DNA from: Amblyornis subalaris
Lineage: Eukaryota; Chordata; Aves; Passeriformes; Ptilonorhynchidae
Assembly: GCA_018881555.1 (NCBI GenBank)
Contig: JACAXG010000068.1
Location: forward strand, 2,880,198-2,944,197
DNA length: 64,000 nucleotides
Reading direction: 5' to 3'
Shown in pieces: positions 12,640 to 22,960 of the stretch. Below the pieces are notes generated by a model, which saw only the letters and a list, made by a program, of their open reading frames with translations, made no database searches and was not told the DNA's origin. Position 1 is the stretch's first letter, and each line of letters begins with the position of its first letter. The position numbers and the translations under genes were made by a program.

Positions 12640-13030
12640 AGTGCAATTTGTGAGTAACTCCTACGATCCAAGTGACGGGCTGGATTTTCTAACATGTTTC
12701 CAAACTGTCCTCTTTCTGAGACCAGATTCCTCTGCTGCCTCTCCCAAAATAAAACGCCGAAGGAGCATGGATGGAGGAAATCCATTCAAACTGAGTAAAC
12801 AGCTCGTGAGGTTAGGCCAGCAGGATTCATTCATGCTCATTCAGCCCAGGCTGGCTGGTTTGATTCCAGTTGGAGCACTCTCTTCATTACAGGCCCCCTG
12901 GGGAATGTTAATCTGTACAGTATAAACATTTATAAACATCTACTAAATCATTACACTTCAGCTGCCCCATAAACACTCCTGAATGCTTTCCTTAGGCAGC
13001 ATTGGTTGGGTAACGTGTGGCTTTTTGGAA
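12640..13030. promoter_or_regulatory. Candidate regulatory block with a forkhead-type site cluster
   Basis: TATAAACAT occurs twice with an exact 10-bp period (12921-12929 and 12931-12939), and CATAAACA follows at about 12968. All three match the RYAAACA forkhead core in the same orientation. The surrounding 300 bp are repeat-free and include CCTGGGGAATGTTAATCTG. Same-face spacing on the helix makes a protein-binding role plausible; which factor would bind is not known. Confidence 0.4.
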
Positions 13031-13483
13031 TGAGTTTACGGGCGTTTGGCGCTGGTAGAAATATGGGGAGAGGGCACGGGAGGTTAAATAACATTGTTTA
13101 AGCTCCATGACTTTTTTAGGGTAAAGACAGAAGCTGTTTGTGTTGGATTAAAGTGGGTCTAGCTGGTAGATGTTGAGGACAAGCCCAGNTTGTAGAGGAG
13201 CTAAGACAGCCTTTCAGCTTTGCACGCTGGATTTTGGTGATGCTTTTGCAGGAACATCACAAAATGCACTTCTCACTTAGTCCACTTGACATTTCCAGAC
13301 CAGGCAATACATCATTATTCATCTGTGACTGCAGCACCAACTGCCTCTGAAAGAACTGTCTGATGCAAGGGAAAAGTGTAGACGTAACTTCAGAAAAGTG
13401 AGCCAGAACTAACATAACCCACAGAACTGCAATCAGCTGGGCTGCAGGCCCAGGGCTCACTTGTATGTGCTTACATACATGAG

Positions 13484-13508
13484 TACACACACACACACAC
13501 ATATATAT

Positions 13509-13546
<38 letters not shown>

Positions 13547-13565
13547 GGGGGGGTGTGTGTGTGTA
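13484..13565. repeat. Compound (CA)n-(TA)n-(CA)n-(TA)n-G7-(TG)n microsatellite
   Basis: An alternating purine-pyrimidine tract of about 80 bp. CA runs on the left and TG runs on the right are complementary, with TA runs and a G-run between them, so the whole is an imperfect palindrome. The 146-codon minus frame that crosses it gives only an Ile/Tyr/Cys/Val repeat and is not a gene. Confidence 0.95.
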
Positions 13566-14572
13566 GGCAAAAAGAAGTATGTTTGTGAACCAAAATGAGT
13601 GGATATATGTATCTTCATCTATGAAGTGAACAGGAATCAGTTTGGAATGCACACCTAGCAAAGCAAACCTTGAGCTCTGTAAAGCTGAACTCCTCAATTC
13701 TTGTTTGTGATCTATTCCCTAACCTGAAGGTGCTGGCATGACTGAGCACTCCCAGGACTGGGGTCACAGTGACTCCATCCCCACCTCTGGAAGTTGTATT
13801 GAATATAGAAATAGTAAGTAAAAACCAAACAAACAAAGCAAGCCTTACCATTCTCAAATGGGTAAATGAAAATTCCCTCAATTATTATTTTTGTTTCCTT
13901 GCAGAGGCCTGGAAAAGCTGGGAACTGATAGAGGTGTCATTAATTACGGTGAGGATTGTGTTCAAGTAATGTAACTTGAGCAGAAGTTAAACATGTTGTA
14001 TGTGAGAGAGTTGTGTTTACTGACAGCCTGATGAATAAGTAACAACTTGATTTCTGAAAAGCATCTTAGGGAAAATGATTTAATTGGCTATAATTATATC
14101 ATATCCTACACTCGAGCGAGTATGCTTGTGTGCACAGATCTGTTTGACTTGCACAGATCACAGGTATGTGGCTGGACACAACGCCTCATCCACAGGAGCT
14201 GCTGACAAGAGCCTCCTTCTCCATCCCCTCCCTCTGGCATTCACAACACGCAGCCACTGCCTTCCAGCTACAACCACACCTATTTGTGAAATGAGGGCAT
14301 GGAAAACAGAAGATTCTTTTCCTAAGTGGATTTAGATGCACAGCGCATCCTGTTCAGAGCCTCAGGGCCATGGGACAGTGGCTATGACATCTCCAGACCA
14401 TGGTCCACTCTGCCCTGACCTGCTTGGACACCAGGCCAAAAGTATCTTGCAAGGAAACAGGACAAGNAAACTGATTTTACTATCCAAGTTTACCGAAACC
14501 TCCCTAAAACATGAAATCAAACTATACCCAGCATAGGCTAAAGGTGTCTTTATAATATCTGCACTTCCAGCC
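13566..14572. other. Non-genic stretch between microsatellites
   Basis: Unique sequence with no recognised exon or transposon. Confidence 0.55.
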
Positions 14573-14680
14573 TGTGTGTGTGTGTCTATCTATATCTATA
14601 TCTTTATCTATATCTATATCTATATCTACATCTACATCTATATCTATATCTATGTTGTCTCTATCTCTATCTACACACAT
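14573..14680. repeat. (TG)n followed by a (TATATC)n / (TATC)n compound microsatellite
   Basis: A short TG run leads into about 90 bp of TATCTA-type units with point variants such as CATCTA and TTATCTA, ending in CTCTATCTCTATCTAC. The interrupted units indicate an old, partly decayed array. Confidence 0.95.
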
Positions 14681-14979
14681 GTATCTCCTCAGTAGTAGAG
14701 GGTGATTTTCCCACAGCTTTTCTGTGGCCTGTAATGAGGTGAGTAATTTAAAATCTTCTGCGTATGGTCAAGGTTTGAGCTCACGGAAAGCATTACACAT
14801 TATTAGTTTCAATTGGTCTTTTAACATCCGTCTTAAAGGGTCAATAAATGAGATTGCCCAGAGGTAAAGCAGTTGTTATCATGTGTAGGGTTACAGTCAC
14901 AGCTGGAGGGCACAGTCAGGGACAGGCTGTCTGTCTGCCTGTGTAGGAGACTTCAGTCACAGAGCCAGGGTTCTATTAA

Positions 14980-15130
14980 TTTTATAGTGCCTTAAATTCA
15001 TATTGTAATTATGAGAAATAAGCAGAGAGAGAGATCTCCTTTTAATATGTTTTAAAAAATCTGGAGCCCATTACCCCACTTAATTCCAATTATATTATAG
15101 CTGGACTTTTATCTCAATACANTGCAAATA
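14980..15130. promoter_or_regulatory. AT-rich repeat-free block, weak regulatory candidate
   Basis: Contains TGTAATTATG, CACTTAATTCCAATTAT and, with one N, NTGCAAATAAATTAGG, where the N at 15121 lies at the first base of a possible octamer. Appearance only. Confidence 0.2.
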
Positions 15131-17439
15131 AATTAGGCCAAGGTAACTTGGATGTGTTTCCCAACTCGACAACTGGAACCTATGGACAGGAGACAGAAGA
15201 GAGCAGAGCAACCACCGTGAAGCCTTGTGAGTGTCACATTGTGAGTTTTGGTTTTTCATCTTTAAATTCCTGGGCTGAAATTTGGTGACTTAATTCAAAA
15301 GCAAAAGTAAATTCACACAAGCCCCTAGTGGACATCATTTATCCAGTTGGAGAGCTCACCATATGTTTTACCATGATTAGGTCTTTGATTGCAGAGGCTT
15401 GGAATATCCTTAGTTAGGAGGACTGGGAGATGGAAGCTTTTAAAAGGGAAGGGTGATGTACATCACCTCGCTGCTGTCTGGGATGAAATGTGATACAATA
15501 CAGCAATTGCATAGTTGTGGGGAACCTGAAGGTACAAAAGTGANAGAATTTGCCTATTGGCTTGATGAATATTGACTGAAATGTTCTCAAAATCTGAAAC
15601 TGTGTTATTTGGATACTTCAGNTCTGGTTTAAGTTTCCAGTAAGGGAAACTCACATGACATGGTTTCTACAGATGCTTTTCCATTTACTCACAAAACCTT
15701 TAGAAGAGAGGACTGCATCCATCACTTTGTAGGATAAGTCTTAAGCTNTCAAGAACTCAAGAAGTTTTGCAAACCAAGGCTGGTGCTTCCAGCCAGTGCT
15801 TATACTGCCCAGCTATCAGGACTTTCAGTTGCAGAGTCCTTGGGTGTTTAGAGGCAACATCCAGACATTTAGGATGACTGGGGTCATCTAAACTCCACTA
15901 GAAGCATTTAGTATTGGCTTGACATGATCTACTGCAGCCTTTGCTCAAATTTCTTCATANCCCTGAGGGGTGGGATAGTGGTGCTGGGCACTGTTAGTTT
16001 AGAGGACTGAACACCAGCTGCTTAAAATCAGTTTGTATCAGGCCATGCTCCAGTGAGGGTGTGAGAAGGTGTTCTGTGCAAACCTCATGCCCTTTTCTTC
16101 CAGCTGTGAGGAAGAGGAGGGGCTGTACTGCAGCACATCCATCTCAGGTCTGGGATGGGACACTTTCTCTTGGCTTGGCATGTGTTGAGAGCTGTCTCAG
16201 GGCAGTCACGCAGTCTCCAGGGATAAATGTGGGCCCTTTCAAGCCACTCCTGCCCTCTGCTCCTCTTCCCAGTCTTCTGGGTTTCCCTTCACTACCCTTG
16301 TCCTTGTGAGCACACTTAACTCAGCGCTTCCTTCTCTCTTTTCCTTAAGTCTAAACACCATTAAATGCTCACAAGAGGCACTTTTGTAATCCTGGGTGAA
16401 TATCTGTGCCCACATAGCTGATTCTTAAGTTGTTCACATCAAATTAAGGACCCAGAACATGAGGTTTTTACCCAGAAAAGTCAACTTCCATTTTGACAAT
16501 CCTCCTTTCTCCAGTCTTGCCTTCAAGGTGAAGTCTGGGAGTGCCTTTCACAGAAGATATTGACCAAATGACTTCCAACAGTAAATGGGCATATGGGAAA
16601 TTAAAGATGGTTCCTAAGCAGCTAGAAACTGGGAAAAGAGGCAAGGTCTGCTGAAAAGACCCTTATAATTTAGTTCCTGCTGAGGGGACAGATAAGTTGT
16701 ACATAGTCCTTAGGTTGACCTGGTGCATAAAAACAAATCAGGCAGCCAGCTTTAGAGATAAGCANGGCTTCAGAGTTCCCTGGACAGTGTTTTCCAACAC
16801 TAATGTCCCGGCCAGCCCAGGGACTTCAAGTAAATGAACAGATTTGGCTGTGGAAACAGTTTTGCTTCCTCCTTTCCTTGCAGTGTAAATTTGGGCAGAG
16901 GGAAAAGTTTACTCTTAAAAGCTTAGTGCTATTAGTGTGATTTTGCTAAGTTATCGTGTCTGTATCTCAGCTTTTAGAAAATATTATGCATTAAAACATG
17001 AGCATGAGACCTTGTCTAACTTTATCCCTGCTTTTTTGTGCAAATGCTTTTAGAAGTGGTCAGAATTGTGTTTGGTATTGTCAAGTGGAAGGCACAAGTC
17101 TCTCAAAATTAGTCCCTCATAGATTAAACNTGTCCCTGTCACAAAATCTGTGCTGTGCTTAGCCTGGAAAAGCAAGATACTTAGAGCAGGGAAGGCAATA
17201 GCTGTGCAAACCTCTGTCTTCTACAAAGCTCCTTTCTCACAGCTGCAGTGGATGTGTTTTGGAGAGAGGGACAAAGGGAAAGNACTGCAAACAATTCTTT
17301 TGCCAAAGTAATATATGATCCTCAACTTTTTCCAAAAAGTGTTGATTCAGAACCATTCCTTAAGAAGGAATGAGTGAAGGGTTTGATCCAAAGGCTGGTT
17401 GTCAGTAGCAGTCCTGCCCATTGGCTGCACTGGGGTTTG
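15131..17439. other. Non-genic stretch
   Basis: Repeat-poor unique DNA without a recognised exon. The 82-codon plus frame at 16061-16309 has no family resemblance. Confidence 0.55.
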
Positions 17440-17950
17440 GATTTGGCCCTAAATCCTACAGCTGTGCCCATTAAAAATTAAGTAAAAAGCCTTGGCAAAG
17501 TATTCCAACCGCTGTAAACAAACATGTTCCCAATATGAAGTGCACTTAATGGAGTTTTGCAGCATTGGTGTCCCGGGCAAGCATATTAGTCTCTGCTTTC
17601 CCTCCCTGTCCTAATGGCCACAGCCAGGAGGGGGGCTGGTTTGAACCGTGAAGGAGGCTGGTTTTTATCCACGTTGAGTGGAGAGGCATAAATTGGCATT
17701 CCATATCATCATAAAAAAAAATTCCCAGCAATTATTAAAAGATTCTTATCTCTTGCTCCCTACATGGATAATGAGATCCCTCTCTGCTGGACTGAGACAG
17801 CCTGTCTCTCAGTTCACTTAATGAAATGGACCCAAGTTTGCAAATTAGCATAGCCCTGACTCCAAACGTAACCTCTTGTTGTCTAGTTGTACATCAAGGC
17901 CCCTGGCTTATGTCTTTTCTTATTAACACCCCGTAATCATGTCAACCCTC
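17440..17950. promoter_or_regulatory. Candidate regulatory block with two NKX-type words
   Basis: CACTTAATG occurs at 17543-17551 and again at 17815-17823. CACTTAA is the usual NKX2-type core on one strand. Between and beside them are CAATTATTAAAAG, TGCAAATTAGCAT and TTATTAACACC. The 500 bp are free of recognised repeats. The function is inferred from word content only. Confidence 0.35.
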
Positions 17951-20749
17951 TTTAGTTTTCATTTCCTGTTTCCTTTTACAAATTCACTCTTGAGTTTTGA
18001 GCACGATGTCGGATGCCTTTGGATGCACCGAGATTTGATTTTTGTCTCGTTTTTAACATTATTGCAGTATAAGTTTATCGGTGGATACTGGGGTGGATCA
18101 GGGAATCTGTTTTCTGTTCCATATTTTTCCTGGTTGGTTGCCATGTGATCTTAAAGCAGCTCCTTTTGTTTGTCTGTGCTCGTTTCCCTTCCACTTTTTA
18201 GGGTTTTTTTATTTTAGACTGTGAAATCTCAGCAAGAGAGATTTTTCCTTGGCCTATATTTGGTCAGTGCCTTGTAGAGGGTTTTTTTGTTTCTGTGAGG
18301 TTGTCTGCATAGTAGACTATTAATAATAATAAAGAACAGTGATATTGAGCCCTAACAAACACAATATGCTAAAGGCTTTCTAAGAAGTCAAGAAGGATGA
18401 ACCCTTTGAAACTCTTTTTCCTTCTCTCTCCCCTGATGTGAAACTTCATTGTTGAACCTTGAGAGCAATAAATCAAAGCAGCTGAAAGAAGGGAATCATG
18501 ATTTCTTTTGCCCATGTGTAGCTGACCCAATCTGCCTTTGATAAGGCAGTGCCCTTCCACTTTATCCCTTACCCTACTAATTATCCTTCACTTTCATGAG
18601 CACTAAAATCCACTCACACATTAGAATAAAAAAAGAAACAGGGATGTGATTAGTTGTGTACAGATAAGAAGCAGCCCACAGTGTTAGCTGGGTAATAACA
18701 TTTTCTGAGATTCCTTTTTTTTCCCTGGAATTCATTTTCTCTCACTTACATCCATTGCGGCAAAAAGTACTTACAGTTTGCAACACAAAAGATAACTCTC
18801 CAATGCAAAGCTTTAGTGTGTGTCTTTAAAAGATTTATTCCTTTATCAAGTATTAATTTAAGAAAGGGTGCCTTGTAGGTAAGGCAACGACATCAGTCGT
18901 GGTCTTCAGGGCAGCAGATTTATTAATTTAATAGGTTTATCCATTTTACAGCTTGGATAATCATATTTCACTAAACTGGTACACAAGGAGCCCTCAGCCC
19001 ATCTGACAGCTTTATTCTTGTGTAAGTTAACAAGCACATTTTGTACTCATGACCTTGTGAATTGTACAAGTGCGAGGAGCTAGAGAGGAATGACAGACCA
19101 AATCCAAGAAACGTGTCAGCATTTCAGTTTTCCTGAACAAGATTTATAAAGGGAACAGTGAGGAATCTCAGCTGCAAAGAGAACTTAGACATTTGTTATT
19201 TTATTTGGTTTAGGAAAATATGCAGAATTAAAAAAAAAAAATAAATAAAGGAATGCTGATTTAAAAAGTAAGGACCAAATTTTNTTGTCAAAGACATCAG
19301 TTTAACAGTAGAATTGTTCCCTGACTATAGAGGAGTTGTTCTTGAGCTGGGGCAAATAGAAAAGAATTGAGCTGGTTTTGTCCAAGGTAAATGCCTTTGG
19401 TACATATTCATGTTTACTACTTGTGTAGCTCTGTGCTTGGTGTGGCCACTAAATTCCCTCTATAAGTGTCTAAAATTCTTGAAAGTGGCTGGGAATTAGA
19501 AGATTGAGGTAAAATGGACCCAGGATTTTAAAAACACCTCGATAAAAATAATTTTATAGTTAAAATCCACGTCTATNTGTGTCACTTGGAAGCATTTCCT
19601 GTTTGCTATATGGGAAAGAAAGCAAGCACATACTTCTTCACTGTTTGGCATTTCTTTTCTTATTCAAACTGTTGGGAGAAAAAGAAAATATTTTCCTATT
19701 TGTTTAAAAGCTTCACTGAAAGCTGCATTTTTTGTAAAAACCATGTTTCAGTGTCTTGATGAAAAGATGACTTATTCAGGAAGAAGATATTTCCTGTGCA
19801 AAATAACATTGAACTGAAACTTAACTTGTGTTCAGAAAATTTAACTTAAAAGTTGGGGCTAATCCTACTCTGTTCTTTTAATAAAAGCAAATCTGAGCTA
19901 CTTACACTGTAGTAACTGCAAGCTCTTCAAATAAAAGAGCAAATACCTGGGACCTCATCATAAAATGGTCCATTTGGCAGCAGGGAAAGAACTGAAAGAA
20001 TTGTAGACCTCAGGGATTTATTTTCATTTATATTCAGACTCCTTTACACCATTCTTGACACATAAAGAGGAATATTTTGTGCAAATCAGAATTAGGCCGT
20101 GGAGACAGAAATTTCAAAAGCTTTGAGTATTAGCTGAACATGACAAGGCAGTGCTGAGATACGATGTGCTCTTAATTTCCTCTATGCCTCACTTGCATTT
20201 CACTCATTTTTGACAAAAGGTGATGCCTTTTAAGCTCCTCTTCCCNTGTGTCAGGGTCTGTCTGTCTGTCCATTTTGAATGCAGAGCAAAGTCAAACACT
20301 GGCTCTGGAACTTTGGAAAACTTCATGTCCTCTTCCAGTCACTTGCACTTTCTGGTTTGTATAGAGCAATAGTGTTTGGGTTTAAAGTGTTGTATAAGAA
20401 TATTTATGTTTGCCGGAGAATTCCTTTTTAAAGGAAATAGTATTAATCATGTTGCATTTTGAGCTGTTATATTTACAGAAATGTCTGAACTTCCACCATA
20501 AAGTACACAAACAAGTGTCACACAGGGAAAACATTTCTCTTGTTGCTAAAAATTTAGTGCTGTTGCCTGCTGTGCACTAGAAAGAAAAAAAAAAGGGATT
20601 GTACGAACCTTCTGTTTGGCCCTTTTTTAATTTGCCGGGCTTGAAAATCTAATTGTGTCATGCCTTTAGCCACATTCCCTGCAGGTCTGGCAGGACTGCT
20701 CCGACAGATATTCTTCAGGTGGATTTTTTTGGGATCCTGTGTTTATTTT
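17951..20749. other. Non-genic, repeat-poor stretch
   Basis: AT-rich unique DNA. The sub-block 18830-19060 has several homeodomain-like words (TATTAATTTAAG, TTATTAATTTAATAGG) and may be regulatory. An A-run lies at about 19229-19241. No exon or transposon is recognised. Confidence 0.5.
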
Positions 20750-21240
20750 CCCAGCTGGAAGTCTGAGAATTGGGGTGGTATTTCCAAGGCATTGTCATGT
20801 AAATGAAGCTCCAATTTAATTTCTGACCACACGAGGGACACAAAGAAGGTGGCCAGTTGTGCTAGAGGATGCAATAGCCCATCTCACCTAAAAACGGCAA
20901 AAAAGGAGCTTCTTGTTAGATATGATACCATGGTCCCAGCAGGCTCCAGGGNCTTTGATCATTCCCTTTTCTCTTTCTCCAAGCTGAGACTGTTGTTCCC
21001 AGGAACATGCTCAATCACAGGGATGTGTTTTAGTTGGCTGTGGATGCGTTACCGGTTGGGATCCCTAATTATTATCAATTTGCAGATTGCCTGGAATGTC
21101 TTATTAAAATTCGTGCGGAATGATTGATCATAATCAAAAAATTAATCACCAATCAGCCCTGGCAATTAACATTAGCAAGCCTATTTGCATATATCTGATA
21201 ATTTATGCTGCTGCTGGAGGAAGGGACTTTTCCTGAATGT
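20750..21240. promoter_or_regulatory. Best enhancer-like block: homeodomain, PBX/HOX, CCAAT and octamer words
   Basis: Within about 130 bp lie CTAATTATTATCAATTTG (21065-21082), TGATTGAT (21121-21128, PBX/HOX-type), ATTAATCACC, a CCAAT box (21149-21153), CAATTAAC and a perfect POU octamer ATTTGCAT (21183-21190), then GATAATTTATG. The block is free of recognised repeats and has a balanced composition. This grammar is typical of conserved developmental enhancers. Conservation was not measured, and the target gene lies outside the window. Confidence 0.5.
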
Positions 21241-22719
21241 TATTGATTAGGGGAGAAGAGCCAGATGCTTTTTCTGTTGGGACATGAACCTTTATTAGAC
21301 AGGGCTAGTAATGTGCAAGGAACTGAAGTCTGCTGTAACATGGGCATCTTCAGGTGTCTGAAAGGAATTTCTTAAATATTAAAAGTGGGATATTTTGCTT
21401 TTAAAAAGCTTTGACTTTTGGCTCTTGTTTACTGTAGGTGCTTTAAATCCATTAGGATGAAAGTGCATCATAATATCAGCCTAGACAGTGAGATTTTCNT
21501 TGCAAGAATTTACTTAATAGATGTAGTTATTTACTGTTATGAATAAGGAATTTGCAGGCTTGCAATTAATTTGATGAATTGTGGTATTTAAGCTATGGAG
21601 AACTGCATAACAAAGTCTTAGTAGTGGTAGACAATAGTCTGCACTGTTCAGTCAGTGGATTTTGTTTAATAAATTTATAATCTTTCTGCATTTTTTTTCT
21701 TTTTAAACAGATATTTTTATTAATGCATTTATAAAAAGAGGTTTATTATCCAGATCATCAACAGTGATTTTGTTCTCAAATCTTCTTGAAATTNNTTNTA
21801 GGATAANGCATCTCTTTGAAATGTTANGAGTCTGCTCACAGTTTCTGGTATTTTTAATCTTTTTTGCATTGTAGTCTTTAGTTTTGCTTCAACATCCTTC
21901 AGTGTCTCTCATACCTGGTGCTGTAACTGCAGCTACATGAAAATGCAGGGTCTGCTATCATAAATTCAGATTAGTTTCTCATTTATAACTGCTTAAATAT
22001 TAAGAACAAATTCATTTAAGCCAATAGGCAAAGTGATAACAGTTTATCTTCTGACCATTCCAGCCCTACTAGTGATAGCAGAATTAAATCTCTTCCACTA
22101 ACCAGAGAGGGTCAACAATTTAATTGATAAAATTATATTGAAAAGAAAGTCCAGCAAAATAAGGATTTCTCTCTTTAGTTTCCAAATTTAAAAGGTAGAA
22201 GAATGCAAAAGATGTATAATTTAAAAAATTTGCATTCTTTTGATTGATATTAATTCTTAGTTGTAGCTTTATTGTAAGCCAGAAATCTTTGTAGTTCATA
22301 GAGGATTTTAAACGAACCTCTTGTATTGAAACTCTAAAACTCTCTGCTGATTTCAAAACTAAAAAGTGCTCTCTAAAATACATGAGTAAATAATGGAAAG
22401 CTCTATTTGTGACATAGCCAGACTGGTTTGTTCTCTGATGTCAGCTCTGAGCTTATCTCAGTCTTTCTTGAACAAAGATATTTCTTCTTATTTATCTGTA
22501 TGTATACACTAATCTGTTTTGCATGCTTTGAATGCCTGTGCCCTTAATGCCATTAATATATTTCTGTGGGTCTTTTGACTTTATTTTTCTCCNTATATTC
22601 ACCCCTGCAGTTGATTTGAAATGGGAACAAATCAAACTCCAGCTCCAATACAACAATCAGACCCACAGTCACTCCTTTTTCTTTCAGTGAGCATTAAAGT
22701 GATCTGAGAAGAGACTTGT
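21241..22719. other. Non-genic AT-rich stretch with an N cluster
   Basis: No exon or repeat family recognised. Five Ns fall between 21794 and 21827, the tightest cluster in the window. An octamer ATTTGCAT is at 22228-22235. Confidence 0.5.
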
Positions 22720-22960
22720 CAAACCCCAGCCGTACCCTGAGATCTTGGATTAACCAGTTATCACATCTGCTTTTTGCTGGACTTAGCTGGTAACCACGAG
22801 ACCCTGTCTCTGCAGAGTTCAGAGGTTAATTGAAATCAGAGAGGCATAACCCATTCGATTGTCCCGTTAATTATGCCCAGCTCCTGCCTCCCTCCTCNAG
22901 CCTCCCATCCCCACCAGCCACGGGGGACAGCTGCCAGTGGCCTCCTGTCATGCAGCTGGA
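22720..22960. promoter_or_regulatory. Candidate regulatory block
   Basis: Contains TTGGATTAACC (OTX/bicoid-type GGATTA), GTTATCACATCTG (a GATA-type word next to an E-box), GGTAACCACGAG (RUNX-type AACCAC), GTTAATTGAAATC and GTTAATTATGCCC. It is repeat-free. The call rests on motif mixture alone. Confidence 0.35.

Noticed and set aside
13257..13697. 146-codon minus frame with an Ile/Tyr/Cys/Val repeat
   Set aside because: It is the translation of the CA/TA/TG microsatellite, not a repeat protein.
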